64,000 nt of DNA from JANQPA01 sp964628385 (GCA_964628385.1 CAZVOD010000014.1:1-64000), one strand, 5' to 3'. Shown: positions 43,340 to 52,956, counted from the first letter of the stretch. Notes: generated by a model not told the origin, from the letters alone. Program-made: numbers and translations.

Positions 43340-44797
43340 ATGATGGTTATGAGACCTTTTCCCCGCACCTTTTTAATAATGGCCTTTTTACTATTTTGTA
43401 TAGTACCACAGGCACAAATCTACTTTGTTAATCTGGAAGCTTTGATTACTGACAAAGTAAAAGAAGAGATGAGCCAATGGAGTATTCAGGGAGAGTTTGA
43501 GACAACAGCAGAGTATAGAGCTCGTATGAAACAGAAAGATCAGAAGATCAAAGAGTTGACAGAAGAAGCCAAAGATTATTACATGCAGGACTACATTGAT
43601 CGGATTAATTTTAATGACATTCAAATTTCAAGATATGATGCGGATCGGCAGACTTTCAAAATGACTTTACCCTTAATAGGCGATTTTATTTTGCCTGTAG
43701 AGAGGGAGTATGCACCCGATTTCAAGAAAAAAGCACTGAGAGGCGCCATTTCTATTAAAAATCCGGACTTCGTAATCAGAGATAATTCCTGGCAGTTGAG
43801 TCGCCTAGAGGTTGTTTGTGATAATCGTACACACGTCTTTGATATAAGAAAACAGATAGGATACGATCCTAAAGATGATTTTCTGGTGGAAGCAGAAGAT
43901 TTGGATATTAATATTGACATCAGTAATCCGGGCATAAATAATGGCAACATCTACTACGACGATCGTTCGCTGATCGATATGGATACGGATTATGATATTT
44001 CCACTAATCTACCGAGGAATGAAGCTGCCAATGACTATAAGGATGCAATTGCTATTGTAATTGGAAATCGAAATTATAAATTGGCCAAAAATGTTGACTA
44101 TGCGATACAGGATGCTTTAAGAATGAAGCAGTATCTTGTAGAAGTCGTGGGTTTTAGAGAAGGAAATGTTATTTTGGTAAGAAATGCCTCAAAGGGGCAG
44201 TTTGAAAATATTTTCGGTACGGCGACTAATCATGAAGGTACCCTTTATGATTTTGTTAAACCCAACAAATCAGATGTTTTTGTTTACTATTCTGGTCATG
44301 GTGCCCCTGGTCTTGAAGATAAGAATGGATATTTTGTACCGGTAGAATGTAATCCCAAAAAAGTGCAGTTAGCTGGGTACCCCCTGGATTTATTTTACAC
44401 TAATTTAAAAAAGATACCATCTAAATCTACAACGGTAGTTTTGGATGCCTGCTTCTCGGGAGCTGATATTTTGGACGGTATTTCTCCAATCGGTATTCGT
44501 CGGAAAGCAATTTCAAATAATGATAAAAATACAGTAGTCCTGGCCTCTTCATCAGCGGCTGAGGTATCTACCTGGTATCATGCCAAAAAACACGGAATGT
44601 TCACTTATTATTTCTTGAAAGCTATTCATAATAAAGAGGATTCTGATAGGAATCGCGATGGAGAGTTGACATTTACTGAAATTCACGACTATGTCTCTGA
44701 CAAGGTGAGGTATGGAGCCAGAAGACTACATGGCCTGGATCAGACCCCGGAGTTGCTCGGGGGGAACAAAGAAGGAATACTATTTAAGTACCAATAA
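43340..44797 (+). CDS. exported caspase-family (C14) protein with EF-hand-like loop
   Basis: 485 aa. A signal peptide (hydrophobic residues 9-20, ending QAQ) predicts export. Residues 25-185 form an unrecognised domain with a coiled-coil start (EYRARMKQKDQKIKELTEEAK). The caspase fold begins near 234 (AIAIVIGNRNYK). The catalytic dyad is H320 in YYSGHGAPG and C371 in LDACFSG. A canonical EF-hand-type calcium loop DRNRDGELTFTE lies at 436-447, followed by a conserved C-terminal helix and LDQTPELLGG. Bacterial orthocaspases cleave after Lys/Arg and some need calcium; whether this one does is inference. It is the second gene of the exported cluster. Confidence 0.88.
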   Translation: MMVMRPFPRTFLIMAFLLFCIVPQAQIYFVNLEALITDKVKEEMSQWSIQGEFETTAEYRARMKQKDQKIKELTEEAKDYYMQDYIDRINFNDIQISRYDADRQTFKMTLPLIGDFILPVEREYAPDFKKKALRGAISIKNPDFVIRDNSWQLSRLEVVCDNRTHVFDIRKQIGYDPKDDFLVEAEDLDINIDISNPGINNGNIYYDDRSLIDMDTDYDISTNLPRNEAANDYKDAIAIVIGNRNYKLAKNVDYAIQDALRMKQYLVEVVGFREGNVILVRNASKGQFENIFGTATNHEGTLYDFVKPNKSDVFVYYSGHGAPGLEDKNGYFVPVECNPKKVQLAGYPLDLFYTNLKKIPSKSTTVVLDACFSGADILDGISPIGIRRKAISNNDKNTVVLASSSAAEVSTWYHAKKHGMFTYYFLKAIHNKEDSDRNRDGELTFTEIHDYVSDKVRYGARRLHGLDQTPELLGGNKEGILFKYQ

Positions 44798-44838
44798 ACT
44801 AAATGATTTAACCAAAATTTTTCTTAAACTTATCTGTT

Positions 44839-45504
44839 ATGAATATGAAAAAATTGTTTAACGGCTTGGTTCTGGCAATAGCTCTTGTAGCTTTTTTCGC
44901 AGCACCTACCCACGCTCAATTGAGTAAAAAAACGTCTAAAAAGCTAACAAAGCAAGCCAAAAAAGAGGCTAAGGATCTTGAAAAGAAAGGTTACTATGTG
45001 CCTCCGGGAGGGCTTCCCCTCGCTGTTAAGCTTGAGCAAGCTTACAACCGCCAGGCTGAACTGGATGAGAACTCTGGTTACCCCAAGTACATCGTAGGGT
45101 CAGCAACGGCCATCGGTGGTACAAAGATCGCTGCTAAAAACCAGGCTATGGAAGCTGCCAAACTGGAATTAGCCGGCAAAGTCGAGTCTAATATTGCTGC
45201 TCTTACAGAACAAAGTATTGCCAATGAACAGTTGACCCAGGAAGAAGCTGCTTCTATCACAGAAACGGTTACGGCTGCCAAGAATATCATCAGCCAGAAG
45301 TTGGGAAGAGTAATCTTACTCTTTGAAGCTTACCGTGATGTAAGTAGCAAGAATGTGGAATCTATCGTAAGAATTGCCTACAATTCAGATATGGCCCTGG
45401 AAGTTACTAAAGAGACTATCCGTGATGAGTTGAGAAAAAAGTCTGAAGACTTGCATAAAAAGCTCGACAATATGCTGAATCTTGATGGTGAAGGAGGACA
45501 ATAA
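44839..45504 (+). CDS. exported LPP20-like protein
   Basis: 221 aa with signal peptide (MNMKKLFNGLVLAIALVAFFAAPTHA). There is a Lys-rich stretch (LSKKTSKKLTKQAKKEAKDLEKK) after cleavage. The core VGSATAIGGTKIAAKNQAMEAAKLELAGKV is the pattern of the LPP20/flagellar-assembly-like family, where a short strand is followed by a helix of Ala-rich heptads. There is no lipobox Cys, so unlike classical LPP20 it is predicted soluble in the periplasm. It ends in a coiled coil (RDELRKKSEDLHKKLDNML). Gap to the caspase gene is 41 nt. Function unknown. Confidence 0.7.
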   Translation: MNMKKLFNGLVLAIALVAFFAAPTHAQLSKKTSKKLTKQAKKEAKDLEKKGYYVPPGGLPLAVKLEQAYNRQAELDENSGYPKYIVGSATAIGGTKIAAKNQAMEAAKLELAGKVESNIAALTEQSIANEQLTQEEAASITETVTAAKNIISQKLGRVILLFEAYRDVSSKNVESIVRIAYNSDMALEVTKETIRDELRKKSEDLHKKLDNMLNLDGEGGQ

Positions 45505-45551
45505 GCCCCAAACACTAGTAAGATTGTAGCTAATAACCACAAATGACATTG

Positions 45552-45590
45552 ATGGCTATCGGGTATCTCTTCCCTTTAGCCATTATTATT
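45552..45590 (+). terminator. internal hairpin within the exported cluster
   Basis: ATGGCTA (45552-45558) pairs with TAGCCAT (45577-45583), with an inner GGG/CCC, followed by TATTATTAG. It sits between the LPP20-like and DUF4384-like genes. The U tract is weak, so it may allow partial read-through and set the ratio of upstream to downstream products. Confidence 0.45.
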
Positions 45591-45656
45591 AGACTTAAAA
45601 TCAAAGGAGCATCGGTGATCTCAATTCAAAAGCTCCTCAACTAAAAAGTGAATGTT

Positions 45657-46499
45657 ATGTCATACAATTTAGTGAAATGGACTACGCTTTGTATCGCGTT
45701 ATTTCTAACGACGATTGCTCCGGCTCAAAAGGGGCAGAAAAAAGTCTCTGCCGAAGCACAACGAGAACTCGAGCGAGGAATGACGGAAGAAGAACTGCGC
45801 TATCTTACCATTTTTGATGCTCGTGAACAAGCATTGGAAGATGCTTTTGGTACCGATATCCAGAATACCAGTATGTTGAGAATCGATAGCAGAGGAGATG
45901 CCTTTGAGCAGGTAGCTGTTAATGTTGTGAAAGGTACCTGGATTAGAGACCTCAAAGAACCGAAATGTGAAACTTTCACCGAAAATGGAGAAACATGGAT
46001 GCGTTGCTCTGTATATGGGGAAGCCCGAAAGATCAGAAAACCTAATTCACCTGTCAACGTTTTGCCGCTGGCCGGGCCCGAAAAAAAATTCAGAACCACC
46101 TCTTTTGTCAATGATCAGGACTTTTTTATGTACTTCCGTGCTCCTGTTGATGGGTTCGTCTCCGTATATCTGATATTACAAGATGAAGTACAATGCCTAC
46201 TACCCTACGAAGGAATGTCTGAAAGCTACATGCGAGTGAAAGCGGATAAAGAGTATATATTATTTACGGAAAAAGGAGCGCCCGAATATTTTATGTGGAC
46301 AAAAGAAAGGCTGGAAACTAACTTGCTGGTAACGATCTTTTCTCCTCATCCCTACGATAAACCCATACTGGAAAATGGAGGAGAAGCTGCCCCCCGACAA
46401 TTATCTATCCGTAACTTTTATTTCTGGTTGGGTACCCAAAATGCAACTTTCGAAGAGTTACAGGTAGATAATCGAGTGATTACCATTAGTCCTAATTAA
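45657..46499 (+). CDS. exported DUF4384-like protein
   Basis: 280 aa from the ATG at 45657 (an upstream in-frame GTG at 45648 adds three residues). A signal peptide ends near PAQ (residue about 23). Residues 30-125 contain an acidic/charged region (EEELRYLTIFDAREQALEDAFGTDIQ) resembling an LPP20-like helix-strand unit. Residues about 140-240 match the DUF4384 pattern: VNDQDFFMYFRAPVDGFVSVYLILQDEVQCLLP...RVKADKEYILFT. DUF4384 domains are often fused or linked to caspase-family and CsgG-like exported proteins in bacteria. Here it is the fourth gene of the cluster. Function unknown. Confidence 0.72.
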   Translation: MSYNLVKWTTLCIALFLTTIAPAQKGQKKVSAEAQRELERGMTEEELRYLTIFDAREQALEDAFGTDIQNTSMLRIDSRGDAFEQVAVNVVKGTWIRDLKEPKCETFTENGETWMRCSVYGEARKIRKPNSPVNVLPLAGPEKKFRTTSFVNDQDFFMYFRAPVDGFVSVYLILQDEVQCLLPYEGMSESYMRVKADKEYILFTEKGAPEYFMWTKERLETNLLVTIFSPHPYDKPILENGGEAAPRQLSIRNFYFWLGTQNATFEELQVDNRVITISPN

Positions 46500-46527
46500 A
46501 AAGAGAAGACCAAAAAATATCTATATA

Positions 46528-48045
46528 ATGAGAAAAATAATTCTTTTAGGAGGGATATTCCTCTTTCTGAGTGCGCTTGGAACACCCGTTAAAGCTCAAA
46601 ATAGAGACTCGGTCAATAATACAACTAACGAAGATATACTGGAGGAATTCCGCAGGCGGAATGAAAGAGTCTTTCAAAATTTTCGGGATAGTATTGACCA
46701 AGTATTTATTGAATTTATGCGCAATAACTGGGAGGAGTTTAATGTCTTTCCCGGAAAAAAATCGCCTCTGGATGCTCCCAAGCCAGATAAGCAACCTCAA
46801 TCTCCACCCAAGCAAGATAATGTGGTGCCCGAAAAGATAGAGACTCCTCCACCGAGAAGGCAAGAGGCTCCTGAGCTCGTTCCGCTGCCACCCCGAAAGA
46901 AAGAGCTACCGGAAAGGGAAAAGGAGCTCAACTTTCAGACCAGTGAAGGGCCAAAAACTATGGACGCCGGTTTTTACGATGTACCCTTCCAATTATCTAT
47001 GGATCCTGCTTATCGGTATGTCCTTAGAAGGCCTTACAATAGCGGTATTCCTGATGCCTGGACTGAACTGGCTGCCGCTCCGTTTTTTCCTCAACTTTAC
47101 AAAGAGGTGAATATAATCGCTGATGCCATGCAGCTTAATGATTGGGGCTATCTGATGCTGATCAAAAAGACGGCTGAAAGGCTTTATCCCACTGACCCCA
47201 ATCAGCAAATTATTTTTACTTGCTTTACGCTCAATAAAAGCGGTTATCAGGTTAAAATGGGATACAACCGAGATGATATCTTCCTGCTGGTTCCGGGTAG
47301 GCAGCAAGTATACGAAAAGCCCTTCCTGACTATCGAAGGCGTGCAGTTCTATGTATTTACTTTTGGCAGGCCACTCAACAAAAAACTACCCATCGCTACC
47401 TATAAAGGGCAGTACGGGGAAAGTTCACGTATTATCGACTTTACATTCAAAAGGCCTCTGCGGTTGAGTAACCGAACGGTCTCAAAACCGCTTAATTTTG
47501 AGTACAACTACCAAACCTATAATGTCGATATCAGCTATAATCCTACAATGATAGACTTTTACAGCGATATGCCTCACGTTGATTTTGAGGTAACGCTTTC
47601 TTCGCCACTGAGTACAGTAGCTTTCGAATCTATCAAAAAAGGGTTACTGCCAATCTTGGAAGGAAAGTCAGAGGCTGATCAGATCAACATCCTTCTGAGA
47701 TTTGTGCAGAAAGCTTTTGAATATAAAACCGACCAGGATCAATTTGGTGTAGAAAAATATTTATACCCTGAAGAAGTGTTACACTATCCATTTTCAGATT
47801 GCGAGGATCGCTCAGCTATGTTTAGTACTTTGGTAAGGAACATCCTGGGACTCGAAGTGATTGGGTTGATTTTTCCTAACCACCTCGCTACGGCTGTTAA
47901 AACAAAAGGTGAAGTTCAGGGAGACTTTATCGAGCACAACGGAGAAAAGTATATCATTTGTGATCCAACTTATATTGGTGCCGATGTGGGAATGTGCATG
48001 CCTAAGTTTAAAAATGCACAAATAGAGCTTGTATTGCTGAACTAA
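46528..48045 (+). CDS. exported transglutaminase-fold protein with Pro-rich linker
   Basis: 505 aa with signal peptide (RKIILLGGIFLFLSALGTPVKAQ). Residues about 25-75 form a helix; 76-140 are a Pro/Lys/Glu linker (several PP and PK repeats). Residues 150-380 are beta-rich and unrecognised. The C-terminal part resembles the transglutaminase/cysteine-protease-like fold: C425 in FSDCEDRSAMFSTLVRNILGLEV, H452 in NHLATAV, and D479 in CDPTYIGADVG make a plausible triad in the right order. Family members act as peptidases, amidases or cross-linkers. Last gene of the exported cluster, 28 nt after the DUF4384-like gene, followed by a strong terminator. Confidence 0.75.
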   Translation: MRKIILLGGIFLFLSALGTPVKAQNRDSVNNTTNEDILEEFRRRNERVFQNFRDSIDQVFIEFMRNNWEEFNVFPGKKSPLDAPKPDKQPQSPPKQDNVVPEKIETPPPRRQEAPELVPLPPRKKELPEREKELNFQTSEGPKTMDAGFYDVPFQLSMDPAYRYVLRRPYNSGIPDAWTELAAAPFFPQLYKEVNIIADAMQLNDWGYLMLIKKTAERLYPTDPNQQIIFTCFTLNKSGYQVKMGYNRDDIFLLVPGRQQVYEKPFLTIEGVQFYVFTFGRPLNKKLPIATYKGQYGESSRIIDFTFKRPLRLSNRTVSKPLNFEYNYQTYNVDISYNPTMIDFYSDMPHVDFEVTLSSPLSTVAFESIKKGLLPILEGKSEADQINILLRFVQKAFEYKTDQDQFGVEKYLYPEEVLHYPFSDCEDRSAMFSTLVRNILGLEVIGLIFPNHLATAVKTKGEVQGDFIEHNGEKYIICDPTYIGADVGMCMPKFKNAQIELVLLN

Positions 48046-48060
48046 TAAGCCAACCAAAAA

Positions 48061-48101
48061 GGCAAGCACTGAAGCGTCCAGATCAGTGCTTGTCTTTTTT
48101 T
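48061..48101 (+). terminator. intrinsic terminator of the exported five-gene cluster
   Basis: CAAGCACTGA (48063-48072) and TCAGTGCTTG (48083-48092) form a perfect 10-bp stem with a 10-nt loop, followed by CTTTTTTT. It lies 15 nt beyond the transglutaminase-like stop and marks the cluster's right border. Confidence 0.9.
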
Positions 48102-48206
48102 AGCAATGAAAAGCATCTGAAATGGGTATCTTCTTGACTGGGATTCGAAAAAGCACCTTCTTTACATTTGCAAAATTCTCTTTCCAATTTCTCAATACAG
48201 TTTACT

Positions 48207-49490
48207 ATGAATTTTGAAGCATCATTGGCATTCGCCCAAAAAATGGATGAGCAGGATCAACTAAAAAAATTTCGTGAAGAATACCTTTTTCCTCAGCACG
48301 GTGGGGAGCGAGCAATATATTTCTGCGGCAATTCCCTTGGCTTACAGCCTAAAAGCGTAAAAGAAGCTATCGGGCATGAACTGTCTCGTTGGCAAGAGAT
48401 GGGTGTAGAAGGGCATTTTAATGGATCACCGAGGTGGATCGATTATCACAAGGCCCTGGAGCCACAATCAGCACATGTAGTGGGAGCCAAAAACGAAGAG
48501 GTTATTGTGATGAATACCCTCACCGTCAATCTCCATTTGATGATGGTCAGTTTTTATCGCCCCACCTCCGACCGGTTTAAGATCATCATGGAATCAGGAG
48601 CTTTTCCTTCTGATCAGTATGCCGTACAAAGTCAGGTGAAGCACCATGGCTTCGATCCTGAAACAGCCATCGTAGAAGTAACGCCAAGGTCGGGGGAAGA
48701 AACGCTACGTACAGAAGATATTGTAAAGGTTATTGAAGAAAACGGGCAAGAGGCCGCGCTGGTACTTTTTGGTGGTATCAATTATTATACCGGGCAGTTT
48801 TTTGATCTAAAAGCCATTACAGAAGCGGCTCATAAAGTAGGGGCTTATGCCGGATTTGACCTTGCACACGCTGCTGGTAATATAGATTTGAAAATGCACG
48901 ACTGGGGAGCCGATTTTGCAGTTTGGTGTACTTACAAATATATGAATTCAGGCCCGGGAGGACCTTCTGGCGTCTTTATTCATGAGCGTCACATTGCGAA
49001 TGAAGATTTAAATCGCTTTGCCGGTTGGTGGGGACACGACAATGAAGCAAGGTTTCTGATGCGTAAAGATTTTGTACCCATAAAAACAGCTGAAGGCTGG
49101 CAATTGAGCAATGCACCTATCATGGCCTTTGTACCACTCCGGGTAAGTATTGATCTGTTTGAGGGAGCAACAATGCCGGCGCTGCGGGCCAAAAGTAAAA
49201 AGCTGACAGCTTATCTGGAGTTTTTGATTGATGAATTAAATAAAAAAGGCTCGAACTACCGCTTTATCACCCCCAGAGAACCTGATGCCCGTGGTGCTCA
49301 ACTGTCATTTTACGTGGAAAAAGGAGGAAAAGAACTATTTAATTATGTCACAAAAAATGGAGTGATCTGCGACTGGAGGGAAGATAATCTGAGTAATTCC
49401 GGCGGTGGTGTTATCCGGATAGCCCCAACTCCCATGTATAATACTTTTGAAGAAGTATATCGCTTTGTGGACTTATTGGAAAAACACTAG
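48207..49490 (+). CDS. kynU: kynureninase
   Basis: PLP enzyme cleaving kynurenine to anthranilate and alanine. I chose the ATG at 48207 (427 aa). Motifs: YFCGNSLGLQPKSV near the N-terminus, NTLTVNLHLMMVSFYRPT, GAYAGFDLAHAAGNIDLKMHDWGADFAVWCTYKYMNSGPGG with the PLP-binding Lys in TYKYMNSGPG, and GWWGHD. The C-terminus shows GVICDWREDN and IRIAPTPMYNTFEEVYRFV. It stands alone; no other tryptophan-degradation gene is visible here. It converges on ileS with a shared terminator. Confidence 0.96.
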   Translation: MNFEASLAFAQKMDEQDQLKKFREEYLFPQHGGERAIYFCGNSLGLQPKSVKEAIGHELSRWQEMGVEGHFNGSPRWIDYHKALEPQSAHVVGAKNEEVIVMNTLTVNLHLMMVSFYRPTSDRFKIIMESGAFPSDQYAVQSQVKHHGFDPETAIVEVTPRSGEETLRTEDIVKVIEENGQEAALVLFGGINYYTGQFFDLKAITEAAHKVGAYAGFDLAHAAGNIDLKMHDWGADFAVWCTYKYMNSGPGGPSGVFIHERHIANEDLNRFAGWWGHDNEARFLMRKDFVPIKTAEGWQLSNAPIMAFVPLRVSIDLFEGATMPALRAKSKKLTAYLEFLIDELNKKGSNYRFITPREPDARGAQLSFYVEKGGKELFNYVTKNGVICDWREDNLSNSGGGVIRIAPTPMYNTFEEVYRFVDLLEKH

Positions 49491-49546
49491 GTATATACTA
49501 TACTAAAAATTAAACTTGTAGGGGAAGAACCTTGCTCTGCACAAAG

Positions 49547-49575
49547 TTTAGAGGTGCCAAGTTAGCACCTCTAAA
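49547..49575. terminator. bidirectional terminator between kynU and ileS
   Basis: TTTAGAGGTGC (49547-49557) and GCACCTCTAAA (49565-49575) form a perfect 11-bp stem with a 7-nt loop between the two converging stop codons. T-richness downstream is moderate on the plus strand and weak on the minus. Confidence 0.75.
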
Positions 49576-49608
49576 ATTATCTTTTAAGCCAACATTGCCG
49601 GCGCTACA

Positions 49609-52600
49609 TTACTGCATTTGCTCCACTCTGATCTTTAGCGTAACATTTTCAGGTACTTCAATTTCTTCTCCTTCAGCTACCTCAGTAACCAGTTCTAGCT
49701 GATCAGCCAGCGTTTCATTTTTGATATAATCACTAAAATCTGATACGGCCTGCAACACAGACTCATGCTGCTGTAACTGTACACTGATGCGATCAGTCAC
49801 ATTGAAGTCTTTATTCTTTCTGATATTCTGAATACGGTTCACCAATTCACGTGCCATCCCCTCGGCCAGTAAGCGCTCCGTAATGGTGATATCCAGAGCT
49901 ACCGTTAAAGGACCATCATTGGCTACCTGCCATCCCGGAATATCTTCGGTAGTAATCTCAAAATCATCAAGCGTCAGCTCAAATGTTTCGTCGTTTACTT
50001 GTAGTGGATAACTATTGGTTTTCTCAATTCGGGCAATATCCTCCTGAGTCATTTCTGCAATGGCCCGGGCTGCCGCTTTCATATTTTTACCCAATCGCTT
50101 ACCCAGTGTTTTAAAATTGGGTCTTACTTTCTTCTTAATAATCCCACTGGTATCTGTTACATATTCAATCTCTTTTACATTAACTTCAGCAAGGATTAAA
50201 TCCTTCACCTCATCGACCTGTGCTTTGAAATCATTATCCAATACCGGGAGCAGAATTTTTTGTAATGGCTGACGAACCCTCATTTTATCCTTCTTTCTCA
50301 GGGATAACACCAATGACGAAATGCGCTGAGCGTAGTCCATCCGCTGCTCCAGTGCCTTGTCTATCAGACTGGTGTCAGCGACAGGGAAGTCAGCAAGGTG
50401 AACGGACTCGCAAGCCTCCTTTTTAGTAGCATTATTGAGGTTCTGATAAAGCCAATCTGAAAAGAACGGAGCAACAGGTGCCATAAGCTTGGCAATGGTA
50501 GATAAGCAAGTATATAGCGTTTGATAGGCCGAGATCTTATCTTCTGTATAATCACCTTTCCAGAAGCGACGACGGCAAAGGCGTACATACCAGTTGCTGA
50601 GGTGCTCGTCGACAAAAGTCATGATTTTACGCGTGGCATTAGTTGGCTCATAGTTGGCATATTCGTGGCCTACCTCTTCTACCATGGTATTGAGTAAGGA
50701 AATAATCCATCTGTCAATCTCTGGCTTGTCAGAAGTGCTTATTTCCGGCTCCTCAAATTTGAAGCCGTCAATATTAGCGTACAGTGCGTAGAATGAATAG
50801 GTATTATAAAGCGTTCCAAAGAATTTCCTTCTCACTTCATCCAGGCCTTCCAGGTCAAACTTAAGGTTGTCCCAGGGTTGTGCATTGGAAATCAAATACC
50901 AACGGGTAGCGTCAGCTCCATATTTGGCGATAGTTTCAAATGGGTCTACAGCGTTACCATAGCGCTTGGACATCTTCCTGCCTTCCTTATCTAGTACCAG
51001 ACCGTTAGAAACCACATTTTTATAGGCCACACTATCAAAGACCATCGTGGCAATAGCGTGTAAAGTATAAAACCAACCACGCGTCTGGTCCACACCCTCA
51101 GCGATAAAGTCAGCGGGGAAAACACTAGGGAATTTATCTTTATTTTCAAATGGATAATGCCATTGAGCATAAGGCATAGATCCACTATCAAACCAAACAT
51201 CTATCAAGTCCTTTTCCCTGCTCATCTCTTGGCCATCTTCCGCTACCAGAATAATATCATCGATATAGGGACGGTGTAAGTCTTCGGGAACTTCCTGGGT
51301 TTTACCCAAAACCTTATTGGCATTGTCAATTTCGGCTTGTAATTCCTCTATGGAGCCGATACATTTTTCCTGCTGCCCGTCTTGCGTACGCCATATAGGC
51401 AGAGGTATACCCCAGTATCTTGATCGTGATAAGTTCCAGTCTTGAAGGTTCTCCAGCCATTTTCCGAATCTGCCTTCACCCGTAGAAGCCGGCTTCCAGT
51501 TGATTGTCTTGTTAAGTTCATACATTCTATCTTTGACTTTGGAGGCTTTTATAAACCAGCTATCTAATGGGTAGTAAAGCACAGGACGATCAGTACGCCA
51601 GCAATGTGGATACGAGTGCAGGTATTTTTCGGAATGGAATAACCGATTGCTTTGCTTGAGTAAAATAACTATGTCGGCATCTACTGGGCGTTCTTCTTTC
51701 TGGCCGTAATCTTTTACATAGCGGCCCGCAAAGTCTTTTACTTGTTCAACAAATTTCCCCTGCCGGTCAACGAGTGGCATAGGATTACCGTACTCGTCTT
51801 CTACGGTAAGTGCGGGTATGTCATATTTTTGAGCGACCCTAAAGTCATCAGCACCAAAAGTGGGGGCAATATGGACAATACCTGTACCATCAGATGTAGA
51901 GACGAAGTCACCGATCAATACTTTGAAAGCGGGCTTTTGGGGAGTCACATATGGAAGCAGCTGTTCATATTCCAGGAGTTCCAGATCACTACCCGTCATT
52001 TCTTCCACTATACCAATATAAGGAATGGGCTTATTTCCGGGCTTTAAGGCTTCCGGCTTTAGGTTGGGGTCCGCTTCTGTGAAATAGGCATTCAGGCGAT
52101 CCTTAGCTAAAATAACCTTACAACGCTTCTGGGTGTAGCGGTTGTAGCAGTCTACTTTTACATAATTGATATTCTTGCCTACCGCCAGGGCGGTATTAGA
52201 TGGCAGCGTCCAGGGGGTTGTCGTCCAGGCAAGAAGATACTCATCTTCCTTTCCCTTTACTTTGAACTGGGCTATAGCCGAAATATCCCTAATTTCTTTA
52301 TAGGCACCCGGCATATTGAGCTCGTGAGAACTCAATCCGGTACCGGCAGCCGGAGAAAATGGCTGGATCGTATAACCTTTATACAACAAATCCTTCTTGT
52401 ATAATTGCTGAAGCAACCACCAAACCGTTTCGATATATTCATTTTCGTAGGTAATGTATGGATTGTCCAAATCTACCCAGTAGCCCATCTTACGCGTAAT
52501 ATCATCCCACTGGTCTTTGAACCTCATTACAGTCTCTCGGCAGGCCTTATTGTAATCATCTACAGATATTTTATTACCAATATCTTCTTTCGTGATCCCC

Positions 52601-52899
52601 AATTCTTTTTCCACTTTGAGCTCTATTGGTAGGCCGTGGGTATCCCACCCTCCTTTTCTTTCTACACGCTGGCCCAGCATAGAATGAAAGCGGCAAAAAA
52701 GGTCCTTTATGGTCCTGGCCATTACGTGGTGAATCCCTGGCTGGCCATTAGCTGATGGTGGCCCCTCATAGAAAACATAGGTATTATCCGCGTCTCTATT
52801 TTCTATACTCTTTTCAAAAATCTTGTTTTCTTCCCAAAAGGCCAGTATTTCCTTATCTATCTCAGGTAAATTGAGGTTCTTGTACTCTTTGTATAGCAT
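49609..52899 (-). CDS. ileS: isoleucyl-tRNA synthetase
   Basis: Class I synthetase of 1096 aa, with the long C-terminal region of the eukaryote-like or type 2 IleRS. The HIGH-like motif is GQPGIHHVMART (near 52-62) and the KMSKS loop is GRKMSKRYGN (near 640). The CP1 editing domain has the TTPWTLPSNTALAVG signature (near 228-242). The tRNA anticodon-binding domain follows from about 690. The protein ends without an obvious zinc-finger cysteine cluster, in line with the type 2 form. Type 2 enzymes are often less sensitive to mupirocin, but that is family knowledge only. Start ATG at 52899. Confidence 0.97.
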   Translation of the reverse strand: MLYKEYKNLNLPEIDKEILAFWEENKIFEKSIENRDADNTYVFYEGPPSANGQPGIHHVMARTIKDLFCRFHSMLGQRVERKGGWDTHGLPIELKVEKELGITKEDIGNKISVDDYNKACRETVMRFKDQWDDITRKMGYWVDLDNPYITYENEYIETVWWLLQQLYKKDLLYKGYTIQPFSPAAGTGLSSHELNMPGAYKEIRDISAIAQFKVKGKEDEYLLAWTTTPWTLPSNTALAVGKNINYVKVDCYNRYTQKRCKVILAKDRLNAYFTEADPNLKPEALKPGNKPIPYIGIVEEMTGSDLELLEYEQLLPYVTPQKPAFKVLIGDFVSTSDGTGIVHIAPTFGADDFRVAQKYDIPALTVEDEYGNPMPLVDRQGKFVEQVKDFAGRYVKDYGQKEERPVDADIVILLKQSNRLFHSEKYLHSYPHCWRTDRPVLYYPLDSWFIKASKVKDRMYELNKTINWKPASTGEGRFGKWLENLQDWNLSRSRYWGIPLPIWRTQDGQQEKCIGSIEELQAEIDNANKVLGKTQEVPEDLHRPYIDDIILVAEDGQEMSREKDLIDVWFDSGSMPYAQWHYPFENKDKFPSVFPADFIAEGVDQTRGWFYTLHAIATMVFDSVAYKNVVSNGLVLDKEGRKMSKRYGNAVDPFETIAKYGADATRWYLISNAQPWDNLKFDLEGLDEVRRKFFGTLYNTYSFYALYANIDGFKFEEPEISTSDKPEIDRWIISLLNTMVEEVGHEYANYEPTNATRKIMTFVDEHLSNWYVRLCRRRFWKGDYTEDKISAYQTLYTCLSTIAKLMAPVAPFFSDWLYQNLNNATKKEACESVHLADFPVADTSLIDKALEQRMDYAQRISSLVLSLRKKDKMRVRQPLQKILLPVLDNDFKAQVDEVKDLILAEVNVKEIEYVTDTSGIIKKKVRPNFKTLGKRLGKNMKAAARAIAEMTQEDIARIEKTNSYPLQVNDETFELTLDDFEITTEDIPGWQVANDGPLTVALDITITERLLAEGMARELVNRIQNIRKNKDFNVTDRISVQLQQHESVLQAVSDFSDYIKNETLADQLELVTEVAEGEEIEVPENVTLKIRVEQMQ

Positions 52900-52948
52900 A
52901 TCTACAGTGATTTTTCCAAATATCTCAATACTAAGGCAATTTGCCGCG

Positions 52949-52956
52949 CAAAGATA
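52949..52956 (-). promoter_or_regulatory. putative ileS promoter -7 element
   Basis: Minus-strand TATCTTTG is an exact TAnnTTTG with a TTTA about 20 nt upstream. Predicted leader is about 45 nt. Confidence 0.55.
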
